In this document: one piece after another, positions 1 through 6,677 of the stretch
Layout: every line of letters begins with the position of its first letter
Numbering within the stretch: position 1 is the first letter of the stretch
DNA from: Fidelibacterota bacterium
GTDB taxonomy: Bacteria; Marinisomatota; Marinisomatia; Marinisomatales; UBA1611
Direction of reading: 5' to 3'
Assembly (NCBI GenBank): GCA_002718285.1
Contig: PBAR01000021.1
Span: forward strand, 20,527-31,640
DNA: 11,114 nucleotides
Position numbers and translations under genes: made by a program
Notes under the pieces: generated by a model
Databases searched by the model: none
The model's input: only the letters and a program-made list of their open reading frames with translations
What the model was told of the DNA's origin: nothing

Positions 1-1872
1 AAAATAAAAAACCGTCTTCGAGAAATATGGAATTACCCATGGCATGGTGTGCCATTTATTAAGGGGAATAAAATATATTATTACGCTAATAATGGATTAG
101 AAAATCACCCTGTGCTTTATGTTCAGGAAAATGAAGATGTTGAACCAGATATAATACTTGACCCTAATAAATTTTCAACGGATGGTACAATTTCTTTATC
201 TGGAATTTATTTTTCTAATGATAATCGATATATGGGTTATTCATTGAGTATATCTGGATCTGATTGGCGGGAATTCTTTATTATGGATTTAAATACAAAA
301 AAAGTTCTTGATGATAGATTGAAATGGATCAAATTTAGCGGAATGTCATGGCATAAAAATGGATTTTATTATACAAGGTATCCTGAACAGAAAGGTGATA
401 ATGAATTAACAATGGCTAATGAATACAGTAAAGTTTTTTATCATAAAATAGGCACCCATCAAGAATCCGATGAATTAATTTATTATAACCATGAAACTCC
501 AAGAATTTCTCCATATGTTATATCTAGTAATGACGAGGAGTATTTATTTTTGTATAAATATCAAGGAACTTATGGAAATTCGTTAGCATTTCGTGATCTG
601 AGAAAGAATGAACACGGTTGGACTTCGATAATTGATGATTTTAATTCTGAAATTAGAATTATCGATTATGCTGATGGGTTATTTTTTGTGATTACCGATC
701 GATTAGCACCAAATAAAAGAATATTAACTATTGATCCAGACTATCCAGAAGAAAAAAACTGGACCACCTTATTAAATGGTAGTGAAGATTTAATAATACA
801 TTCGTGTAATATTATTGGGAAAAAACTATTTGTACACTTTACTAAAAATGTTCTGTCGATCTGGAAAGTTTTCGATCTTAAAGGTAATTATTTATATGAT
901 ATTGATTTACCAGGGAATGGTATAATTGATGGTTTTGATGGTAATCAAAATCAAACGGTTACATGGTATACATTCAATAATATAATAACACCTGAAACTA
1001 TTTATAAATATGATATTAGTAACAATAACAATACTTTATATAAAGAATCAGAATCATATTTTAAGAGTGAAGATTATGTTCTTAAACAAGAATTTTATAA
1101 ATCAAATGACAGTACTGAGATACCTATTTTTATTGCTCATAAAAAAGATTTGAATCTTGACAATCAACGTCCCACTCTTTTATACGGATACGGTGGATTT
1201 AATATTAGTATGAAACCGTATTTTAATAAAGCTTTGACAATAATTTTAGAAAATGATGGAGTCTATGCATTAGCAAATATTCGAGGTGGAAATGAATTCG
1301 GTGAGAATTGGCATAAAGATGGAATGCTTTTAAATAAGCAGAATGTATTTGATGATTTTATTGGTGCAGCAGAATATCTATTTATAAAAGGTTATACAGA
1401 TTCTAATTATCTTGCTATTCATGGACGCTCAAATGGAGGCCTTTTAATAGGGGCAATCCTTAATCAAAATCAGCAACTTTGTAGAGTTGCTTTTCCCGAT
1501 GTAGGTGTAATGGATATGCTGCGATATGAGAAATTTACTATTGGTTATGCTTGGTCCGTGGAATATGGAAGTGTCAATAATAGGGATGATTTTAATAACT
1601 TACTCAGCTATTCGCCGCTTCATAATATAATTACTGGTACGCATTATCCATCAGTATTAATCTATACCGCAGATCATGATGATAGGGTTGTTCCTGCACA
1701 CTCATTCAAATATGCCGCAACTATGCAAAACGCTCAAACTGGAGATGATCCAATTCTGATAAGGGTATCTAAAAATTCTGGTCACGGACGGGGACGATCT
1801 ACAAAACAGATTATTAATGAATATTCAGAAAAATGGGCATTTATGTTTTATGAGATGGGGATTAATTACTAG
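1..1872 (+). CDS. prolyl oligopeptidase (S9A family), 5' end missing
   Basis: Serine peptidase that cleaves short peptides after proline, normally cytoplasmic. The reading frame is open to base 1, and the residues before the GTG at 49 (RLREIWNYPWHG) already match the family, so GTG 49 is not the start. Compared with pig prolyl oligopeptidase, as I recall its sequence, roughly 75 N-terminal residues lie outside the window. Numbering from the GTG, an N-terminal seven-bladed propeller is followed by the alpha/beta-hydrolase domain from about residue 365. The catalytic triad is complete: Ser461 in GRSNGG (codon 1429-1431), Asp544 in TADHDDRVVP (1678-1680) and His579 in SGHG (1783-1785). The Arg after DD is the substrate-binding Arg of the family. 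The gene ends in TAG and converges on the GroES-like gene with only 18 bases between, where no clear terminator is visible. Cellular location cannot be judged because the N-terminus is missing. Confidence 0.96.
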   Translation, partial: KIKNRLREIWNYPWHGVPFIKGNKIYYYANNGLENHPVLYVQENEDVEPDIILDPNKFSTDGTISLSGIYFSNDNRYMGYSLSISGSDWREFFIMDLNTKKVLDDRLKWIKFSGMSWHKNGFYYTRYPEQKGDNELTMANEYSKVFYHKIGTHQESDELIYYNHETPRISPYVISSNDEEYLFLYKYQGTYGNSLAFRDLRKNEHGWTSIIDDFNSEIRIIDYADGLFFVITDRLAPNKRILTIDPDYPEEKNWTTLLNGSEDLIIHSCNIIGKKLFVHFTKNVLSIWKVFDLKGNYLYDIDLPGNGIIDGFDGNQNQTVTWYTFNNIITPETIYKYDISNNNNTLYKESESYFKSEDYVLKQEFYKSNDSTEIPIFIAHKKDLNLDNQRPTLLYGYGGFNISMKPYFNKALTIILENDGVYALANIRGGNEFGENWHKDGMLLNKQNVFDDFIGAAEYLFIKGYTDSNYLAIHGRSNGGLLIGAILNQNQQLCRVAFPDVGVMDMLRYEKFTIGYAWSVEYGSVNNRDDFNNLLSYSPLHNIITGTHYPSVLIYTADHDDRVVPAHSFKYAATMQNAQTGDDPILIRVSKNSGHGRGRSTKQIINEYSEKWAFMFYEMGINY

Positions 1873-1890
1873 GTTAATATTTAAATAATT

Positions 1891-2268
1891 TTATCTGGTA
1901 CTAGCTAAAATATCATCCCTTATTAGTATCATAATCCCTGATTGAGGTACAATAAGGTAATCTTTTTCTTCTATTCTTATTTCGATACTGGCTTTTGATA
2001 AAAAAAGAGCATAATCACCTATTTCTGCTTGAGTAGGAATGTATTTTACTTCCGTGGACTTATCTTTCCAAGGCTCTTCAAAAGTCTCTTCTGGAGATCC
2101 TAATGGAATTCCTGGCCCCACTTCTACAACCATTCCACCTCTAACTTCCTGCTTTTCAAGAACACTTGGTGGGAGATATAAACCAGCAGGAGATTTTTTT
2201 TCACCACTGTCTGGACGAATTAGAACTCTATCACCGACAACCAATACTTGTTTATTACTACTTTTCAT
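1891..2268 (-). CDS. GroES-like (Cpn10 fold) co-chaperone family protein
   Basis: A 125-residue protein with a Cpn10/GroES fold. Residues 8-20 (VVGDRVLIRPDSG) and the stretch around VVEVGPG at about 47-53 are typical of Cpn10 strands. The region between them (KKSPAGLYLPPSVLEKQEV) corresponds to the GroES mobile loop, with LYL in place of the usual IVL. It is about 30 residues longer than classical GroES (about 95). The extra part follows the GPG turn (SPEETFEEPWKD, then VKYIPTQ) and precedes a GDYALFL strand and a C-terminal LIVPQSGIMILIRD. Solo proteins of this length and pattern occur in Bacteroidota and relatives, as I recall them, and differ from the groES found beside groEL; no groEL is in the window. 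The ATG at 2266-2268 follows an in-frame TGA (2275-2277), so it is the first possible ATG. No Shine-Dalgarno is visible. Whether it binds a chaperonin is unknown. Confidence 0.85.
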   Translation of the reverse strand: MKSSNKQVLVVGDRVLIRPDSGEKKSPAGLYLPPSVLEKQEVRGGMVVEVGPGIPLGSPEETFEEPWKDKSTEVKYIPTQAEIGDYALFLSKASIEIRIEEKDYLIVPQSGIMILIRDDILASTR

Positions 2269-2285
2269 TGATGGTCATATTAACG

Positions 2286-2313
2286 GAAAAGCCTCGACAT
2301 AGCGAGGCTTTTC
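2286..2313 (-). terminator. hairpin terminator of the ABC operon
   Basis: An 11-bp perfect stem (GAAAAGCCTCG pairing with CGAGGCTTTTC) encloses a 6-base loop, ACATAG. Reading on the minus strand, the transcript from the DUF4340 gene meets it 40 bases after its stop, and the stem ends in a short T run, as in an intrinsic terminator. The symmetry would let it act on either strand. It ends only 17 bases before the start codon of the GroES-like gene, so it could also lie in that gene's leader. Confidence 0.75.
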
Positions 2314-2352
2314 ACAAACCACATAGCTAGTCGAAAGGAGGGTCTAAGAGAC

Positions 2353-2916
2353 TTAACTTGCTGACGTGGTATCAATATCGTTTATTTCAGGTTTAGGTGG
2401 ATTTTTTCCCCAGTATGTGACACCCGAGTTTAGCAAAAAATATACATTATCGTTAGTGCGAAATACATCTTTTCCATTTTTTTCTCTAATATAATTATGT
2501 TGATAGTCTTGACCTTCGTTTCCAAATACATAGCTTCCAAGGTTCTTATTATTTTTATTAAAGAATGAAAGCTGTCTTCCTAGAGAGTCAATGACACCAA
2601 ATGTTGACCATTTTTCTGGATTCTTAGAAACAATAAATTCCTTTTTAACTTTTAAAACACGGTCAAATAATTTTTCTATCTGATTATTTTTAATAACAAG
2701 GGTATCAGCTTGAGTAATTGTCCAGGTAGAGTCGTTTCTAATTAATTCTAAAGAATCGTTTCCGTCAACGATTAGAAAACGATATACGTCATCATTATTT
2801 CCTGAAAAAATACTAGTTCCTTCTAGAGTAAGGTTTGATTGGGATGTATGGTTTAAAAAATATAAAATTATAAGTATAGCAAATATTCCAATAGTAATTT
2901 GTGTGGATTTACTCAT
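2353..2916 (-). CDS. DUF4340 domain protein, membrane-anchored, last gene of the GldG-type ABC operon
   Basis: A protein of 187 residues. A single N-terminal membrane segment (ITIGIFAILIILYFL) is followed by one DUF4340-like domain, in which an LIRNDSTWTI strand, a helix with FDRVLKVKKEFIVSKNPEKW, a GSYVFGN turn and a VYFLLN strand fit the family as I know it. DUF4340 proteins are usually longer, often carrying the domain more than once; this one seems to hold a single copy. The function is unknown, but DUF4340 genes are regularly found directly after gldG-like genes. The ATG at 2914-2916 is chosen because GGAG (2924-2927) lies 7 bases upstream and because it overlaps the preceding stop by 8 bases (ATGAGTAA), which suggests translational coupling. 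The ATG at 2932-2934 is in frame but has no ribosome-binding site. The C-terminus is acidic and probably disordered. Confidence 0.8.
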   Translation of the reverse strand: MSKSTQITIGIFAILIILYFLNHTSQSNLTLEGTSIFSGNNDDVYRFLIVDGNDSLELIRNDSTWTITQADTLVIKNNQIEKLFDRVLKVKKEFIVSKNPEKWSTFGVIDSLGRQLSFFNKNNKNLGSYVFGNEGQDYQHNYIREKNGKDVFRTNDNVYFLLNSGVTYWGKNPPKPEINDIDTTSAS

Positions 2917-4411
2917 AAATCTGCTCCAAAACATTTGCTTTAGATTTTTCTTTCTTTAATTGAATAAAACCAAATAAAACTACTAAAAGGGTAGGAAGCA
3001 ACATATTTGCCCATTTCCAGCGCTTTCTTGAATTATCTTCAAGTTCTTCAAGTGGTCTATTAGTTATCTCTCTAGACCTTAACGAAATCAATTCTTTTTC
3101 ACCAGATAAATAATCAGCTGTGTTTAATAGAAAAGTTTGATTTTCAGGAACTGACATACCAGACTCATCAGAAAGAAATTTTGTATCAGCAACAAGAATT
3201 ATTTCACCTCCATTTACAAGCTTAGATGATGCCGCAACTATCTTACCTTTTTGATTTAATAATTTGATAAATGGATTTTGCTGTGGATCTGGACTTAACA
3301 TAAAATTATTCTCCATAATACCACTCTTATTTGATGTGCGAAAAAGTTCTGTAGTACCTGCTACTTCATTAATTTCTGATGTATCCAGAACAATTTCACT
3401 GGCAAAAAAAGTAGTAACCTGTTCTAATTCAGAAACTAAAAATTCATTTTTATTAAAATTTGTGATACTAGGAAAAAAAGGATATTTCATGGCTCTATTC
3501 ATTAGGAAAATACCTCTTCGCTCTTGCACATTAACACTTTGACATTTTTCATCTAAAACCAAATTTCTTTTAATTTTCATACCATACTTCGCTACAAAAT
3601 CAAAAATATTTGAATTAATTTGGGTAGCGCGCTGTTCTTGAATATCTGCATCAACACCAGCCTGTGCTAAAAAGAGCATTTTACCATTATCAAGAAAAGA
3701 TTTCATATTGGATCTTATTAAAGTATCCAATGTATCGGTTGTTCCAGAAACCAGTAATACGTCAATATCATTCGAGATAATTTTTGTTAAATCAGTAGAT
3801 CTTACAGTGTAATGTTGACTTAACTGGGATCTGATATTATCTGTTTTAATATCAGTATCGGGATTCAAGTTAGCAATCCCAATAATTTTTTTATCAATAT
3901 TGATAAGTGATTTAATTTTTGTTGTAATAAGATATTCAAGACCAGCTGTAGATTGTATTACAGGTATATTATCTTTTTTATTTTCATAAAGCATCACCAT
4001 ACCAAGATAGACCTTTTTAATCTCTACTTTGTCATTTTCAATGACCTGCATCTGGACAGGCTGGATACCATCCTTTTGAGCCTGCTCTTCCATAGTTTCG
4101 TCTTCCTGCGGATCTTGAAAGAAAAAACGGATATTCCCTTTAGAATATGCAGAGAATTCTTCTAAAATATCTTGTAAGAAACGTTTTGTATTTCCTAATT
4201 CGTTAGGTAAATCATTGGAAAAATAAACCTTCATGGTGATGAGATCATCAACCTGCGAGATTACATTTTTACTAGAATTTGAAAGCGAATACATTTTGTT
4301 TTCAGTCAAATCCAACCGACGAAAATTATCCCTTGCAATCAGATTCAATAATATAATTCCTAATAAGAAAATGCCTGCGCGAGCAAAAGGATTGTTTTTA
4401 TTCTTAAACAC
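2909..4411 (-). CDS. gldG-like: GldG-like ABC transporter auxiliary protein
   Basis: A 500-residue membrane protein of the GldG family (ABC-type auxiliary component). It has an N-terminal membrane helix (about residues 12-27), then the family hallmark FRRLDLTENKMYSLSNSSK (about 30-48) and a VDDLITMKVYFSNDLP strand. A large extracytoplasmic region with a putative beta/alpha sugar-binding-like fold follows. The C-terminus has LRSREITNRPLEELED followed by a second membrane helix (WANMLLPTLLVVLFGFIQ, about 467-484) and a basic tail. The length and both anchors are usual for the family. The start is GTG at 4409-4411, 6 bases after the permease stop; no strong ribosome-binding site is seen, so translation probably depends on coupling. 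Its role is assumed to be as partner of the ATPase and permease in the same operon. In Flavobacterium, GldA/F/G are needed for gliding, but no other gliding gene is present here and the substrate is unknown. Confidence 0.9.
   Translation of the reverse strand: MFKNKNNPFARAGIFLLGIILLNLIARDNFRRLDLTENKMYSLSNSSKNVISQVDDLITMKVYFSNDLPNELGNTKRFLQDILEEFSAYSKGNIRFFFQDPQEDETMEEQAQKDGIQPVQMQVIENDKVEIKKVYLGMVMLYENKKDNIPVIQSTAGLEYLITTKIKSLINIDKKIIGIANLNPDTDIKTDNIRSQLSQHYTVRSTDLTKIISNDIDVLLVSGTTDTLDTLIRSNMKSFLDNGKMLFLAQAGVDADIQEQRATQINSNIFDFVAKYGMKIKRNLVLDEKCQSVNVQERRGIFLMNRAMKYPFFPSITNFNKNEFLVSELEQVTTFFASEIVLDTSEINEVAGTTELFRTSNKSGIMENNFMLSPDPQQNPFIKLLNQKGKIVAASSKLVNGGEIILVADTKFLSDESGMSVPENQTFLLNTADYLSGEKELISLRSREITNRPLEELEDNSRKRWKWANMLLPTLLVVLFGFIQLKKEKSKANVLEQIYE
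2924..2927 (-). promoter_or_regulatory. ribosome-binding site deciding the DUF4340 start
   Basis: GGAG on the minus strand, 7 bases before the ATG at 2914-2916. It lies inside the end of the gldG-like gene and supports this start over the ATG 18 bases further upstream. Confidence 0.7.
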
Positions 4412-4417
4412 TTAGAT

Positions 4418-5132
4418 TTAATTCCATTTACGAGATTGAAAAATTTGAGTAGTTAGGTAGATGAAAAAACTAATCATTGAAAAGAAGTAGACTAGATTAC
4501 GGGTATCTATAACTCCCCTTGAAATATTTGATAAATGAAATCCAGTGCTAAGATACTGTACAATACCTGCCATTGATGAAGGAACGAAGACAAGAAGTTG
4601 ATCCATTAAGAAAAAAATCAACACAATTGCTATACCAATAATGAAAGCTACAACTTGATTATCAGTTAAACTACTGGAGAAAATACCAATAGAAGCATAT
4701 ACTCCACCCATCAATGCAAGACCAAGATATCCTGAAAAAACTGCACCATGATCAATATTCGTACCAACGGATACTAGCGTTATATAATGAATAGTTGTTG
4801 TCAGTAGAGCAACTAGAATAAGAGTTAAAGCAGCTAGATATTTTCCAAAAACAATATCAAAATCACGAACTGGAAGCGTAGAAAGTATCTCAATGGTACC
4901 AATACCATTCTCCCTTGAAATAAGACCCATTGAAACGGCTGGTATAAAAAATAGATATACAAGTGGTACGATGCTAAATAAAGCACGCATATCAGATTGA
5001 TCATATAGAAAAAATGTATTGGTAAAAAAAATATCCATTTACAATAGCAAACACTACAAGGAAGATATATGCCATTGGACTTGCAAAAAATGAATGAAGT
5101 TCTTTTTTAAATATAACAAATATGCTATGCAT
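4418..5132 (-). CDS. gldF-like: ABC-2 permease, GldF-like, interrupted by a one-base frameshift
   Basis: Membrane permease of the ABC-2 class. The open frame from ATG 5038 (206 residues) lacks the usual N-terminus. That N-terminus is encoded just upstream in another frame: from ATG 5130-5132 the sequence reads MHSIFVIFKKELHSFFASPM, then AYIFLVVFAIVNGYFF, which is the expected cytoplasmic KKEL segment and first helix of GldF. This frame hits TGA at 5001-5003. The two frames join at a run of eight T (minus strand, 5024-5031); with seven T the product reads VNGYFFTNTFFLYDQSDMRA and would be 237 residues, the normal family size. Downstream, SRENGIGTIEILSTLPV and SSLTDNQVVAF are typical permease signatures, with about five more helices. 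The ATG at 5132 overlaps the ATPase stop by 8 bases (ATGCATAG). Explanations are a sequencing error, a real mutation, or rescue by slippage on the T run. Confidence 0.85.
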
Positions 5133-6075
5133 TTGGTTTAATATTACCTTGTGTTAGATTTCTAAAAATAGACTCAAGATCTTTTTTTGTTGCACTCATT
5201 TCAATTATTATCCATTTGTTATCAATTACATATTGAAAGATATCTTTCCTTGGGTCAGAGTTATTTGGATAATCTAACATGATTTCAGTTGAATTATCAT
5301 TCTTTGAAATAGACTGAATATTAATACTTGGAATAGTAGCCTTCATTTCTTGAATCACATTTTCATCACCAATACCGTCAATTTCCAATTTCAAATGAGT
5401 AATTCCTTGGGAATCAGAGATTAATTCTTCACTAGTACCGTCAGCAACTATCTTCCCTTCGTTTATTATAATTATCCTATCAACGGTTGCCTGAATTTCC
5501 TGTAAAATATGCGAAGACATAAGAACTAGTTTTTCCTTGCCTACTTTTTTAATTAATTGTCTTATCTCAACTATTTGGTTTGGATCAAGTCCTGAAACTG
5601 GTTCATCTAATATTAGGATTTTAGGATCATGAATCATAGCGGCTGCGAGTCCTAATCGCTGCTTATATCCCTTGGAACAATTCCCAATTGTTTTATGAAC
5701 AATACCATTAAGGCCACAATCTTTCACTACTTTTCCTAGTGAGTTTTTAAAGTCATTACCTTTTATTCCTCTCGTTTCTGCATGAAATTGTAGATAATCA
5801 TAGACTTTCATTTCTGTGTAAAGAGGATTTAATTCAGGAAGATAACCTATCTGTTTTTGAATTTCGAGACTATCTTCGATTATATTTAATCCATCTACAT
5901 GCACATTCCCCGAAGTTGGTGAAATATAACCTGTAATCATTTTAAGTGTTGTACTTTTGCCAGCACCATTCGCCCCTAAAAATCCAACAATTTCACCGTC
6001 CTTTAAATCAAATGAAATAGATCTTACTGCCTTAACTGTACCATAATTTTTAGATAGGTTTTCTATTTTAATCAA
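5125..6075 (-). CDS. gldA-like: ABC transporter ATP-binding protein, GldA-like
   Basis: ATPase subunit, 316 residues, of the ABC-2/GldA type. Walker A is GANGAGKST (34-42), the signature is CSKGYKQRL (133-141), Walker B is ILILDEP (153-159), the D-loop is SGLD (161-164) and the H-loop His is 189 in SSHI. The signature resembles the LSKGYRQR form of GldA-type ATPases rather than LSGGQ, with the first Leu replaced by Cys. The Q-loop region reads YLPELNPLY, with Glu where many ABC proteins have Gln, as in relatives. The C-terminal part from about 225 is a small alpha/beta domain common in this subfamily. The start is TTG at 6073-6075, supported by AGGAG 8 bases upstream and by family alignment at MIKIENLSKNYG. 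It is the first gene of the operon and should power export or remodelling by the permease. The substrate is not evident. Confidence 0.93.
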   Translation of the reverse strand: MIKIENLSKNYGTVKAVRSISFDLKDGEIVGFLGANGAGKSTTLKMITGYISPTSGNVHVDGLNIIEDSLEIQKQIGYLPELNPLYTEMKVYDYLQFHAETRGIKGNDFKNSLGKVVKDCGLNGIVHKTIGNCSKGYKQRLGLAAAMIHDPKILILDEPVSGLDPNQIVEIRQLIKKVGKEKLVLMSSHILQEIQATVDRIIIINEGKIVADGTSEELISDSQGITHLKLEIDGIGDENVIQEMKATIPSINIQSISKNDNSTEIMLDYPNNSDPRKDIFQYVIDNKWIIIEMSATKKDLESIFRNLTQGNIKPNA

Positions 6076-6083
6076 AAAATTTT

Positions 6084-6088
6084 CTCCT
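6084..6088 (-). promoter_or_regulatory. ribosome-binding site supporting the TTG start of the ATPase
   Basis: AGGAG on the minus strand with 8 bases to the TTG at 6073-6075. No ATG lies at a position that would keep the conserved N-terminus, so this site decides the unusual start codon. Confidence 0.8.
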
Positions 6089-6144
6089 GCAATTTTTAGT
6101 AAACAATGACATAAAAATCAAAAAGTTCCGAAATTTCGATTGGA

Positions 6145-6171
6145 ATTTTAAAAAATATTGTGCTTTTTCAA
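6145..6171 (-). promoter_or_regulatory. possible promoter of the ABC operon
   Basis: On the minus strand, TTGAAA (6166-6171) is followed by TAAAAT (6145-6150), but the spacing is only 15 bases, shorter than the usual 17. The start point would fall near 6138, leaving a leader of about 60 bases and placing the CRP-type palindrome about 61 bases upstream. The AT-rich surroundings make chance matches likely. Confidence 0.3.
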
Positions 6172-6191
6172 TATACTTTTTTTTGGTTTAG

Positions 6192-6207
6192 TGTGATTAG
6201 TATCACA
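6192..6207. promoter_or_regulatory. CRP/FNR-superfamily-type operator
   Basis: The sequence TGTGAT-TAGT-ATCACA is a perfect inverted repeat of 6-base arms and contains the full E. coli CRP core TGTGA-N6-TCACA. It lies between the divergent ABC operon and the poly-lysine gene. Its centre (6199.5) is about 60 bases upstream of the predicted start point of the plus-strand promoter, close to the -61.5 position at which CRP activates from a class I site. Which Crp/Fnr-family protein binds it in this organism is not known. Confidence 0.65.
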
Positions 6208-6222
6208 TGCAGCTTTAATACC

Positions 6223-6252
6223 TTGACAATAGGACGTTTGTAGGAATAGATT
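6223..6252 (+). promoter_or_regulatory. sigma-70-type promoter for the poly-lysine protein gene
   Basis: A perfect -35 box TTGACA (6223-6228) is followed after 18 bases by TAGATT (6247-6252), which matches 4 of 6 positions of the -10 consensus. Transcription would begin near 6259, giving a leader of about 60 bases. The operator at 6192-6207 sits directly upstream. Confidence 0.55.
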
Positions 6253-6320
6253 ATTATAGGCGTATCAGTACTTACTGAACGTCATGGTTAACCAATATAA
6301 CTACAAAATAGGAGTAGAAA

Positions 6321-6578
6321 ATGAGACGTTTCTATAGACTTCTTGTCTCTACGTTAGTAACAATAGGTCTTGTAGCAATTGCACCCGCCGCAGAAGAAGC
6401 TGTTGAAAAAACAGAACAAGCTGTGTGTGAATTGAAGCCAGGATGCTGCGATGGTAATATAATCGCGGATGCTGATGTAAAGAAGAAAAAGAAGAAGAAA
6501 AAGAAAAAAGGGAAAAAAGGCGGAAAAGGTAAAAAGAAAAAGAAAGGTTTTTTCAAAAAAGCTTTTGGTGATAAATAA
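6321..6578 (+). CDS. small exported protein with Cys cluster and poly-lysine tail
   Basis: An 85-residue protein that I cannot assign to a family. Residues 1-24 look like a Sec signal peptide: MRRFYR, a hydrophobic core, and an APA motif (21-23) giving a cleavage site after Ala23. The mature protein would begin acidic (EEAVEKTE), followed by three cysteines (C36, C42, C43 in CELKPGCC) and a short acidic stretch (DADV). Residues 54-85 are a tail with 21 Lys among Gly and a few Phe, including ten Lys in a row. AGGAG (6310-6314) lies 6 bases before the ATG, and a good promoter and terminator flank it, so it is its own transcription unit and probably well expressed. The Lys codons mix AAG and AAA, so no A run exceeds six. 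The tail could bind nucleic acid, polyphosphate or acidic surface polymers, but this is inference. Real-gene confidence is high, function none. Confidence 0.8.
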   Translation: MRRFYRLLVSTLVTIGLVAIAPAAEEAVEKTEQAVCELKPGCCDGNIIADADVKKKKKKKKKKGKKGGKGKKKKKGFFKKAFGDK

Positions 6579-6592
6579 CTTTCCCATTAATT

Positions 6593-6630
6593 AAAAAAAA
6601 GGGTATGAATATTCATACCCTTTTTTTTTT
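6593..6630. terminator. strong bidirectional intrinsic terminator
   Basis: GGGTATGAATATTCATACCC (6601-6620) is a perfect 20-base palindrome, flanked by eight A on the left and ten T on the right, so the stem can extend further by A-T pairs. It ends the poly-lysine transcript 14 bases after its stop. The A run makes it functional in the reverse direction too, although no minus-strand gene ends here. Confidence 0.92.
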
Positions 6631-6677
6631 ACTTTGATTTGTGCTATTATCTAATTATGAATAAAGGCAATAAGTAT

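Noticed and set aside
49..51. GTG as the start of the prolyl oligopeptidase.
   Set aside because: The same frame is open to base 1 and its residues match the family, so the gene is cut by the window edge.
2039..2302. Plus-strand open frame of 87 residues across the GroES-like gene.
   Set aside because: It is antisense to a gene with clear family motifs, and shows no motif or start signal of its own.
2353..6075. Assignment of the ABC operon to gliding motility.
   Set aside because: Only the ABC part resembles GldA/F/G; such operons with DUF4340 proteins are widespread in non-gliding bacteria and no other gliding gene is present.
6129..6138. Ten-base palindrome CGAAATTTCG in the divergent region.
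   Set aside because: It overlaps the possible start point of the ABC operon and could be an operator, but a 10-base AT-rich palindrome is expected by chance and matches no regulator motif I know.
6332..6587. Two minus-strand open frames rich in Phe opposite the poly-lysine gene.
   Set aside because: They are the mirror of the AAG/AAA tract. The plus-strand frame has promoter, ribosome-binding site, signal peptide and terminator; these have none.
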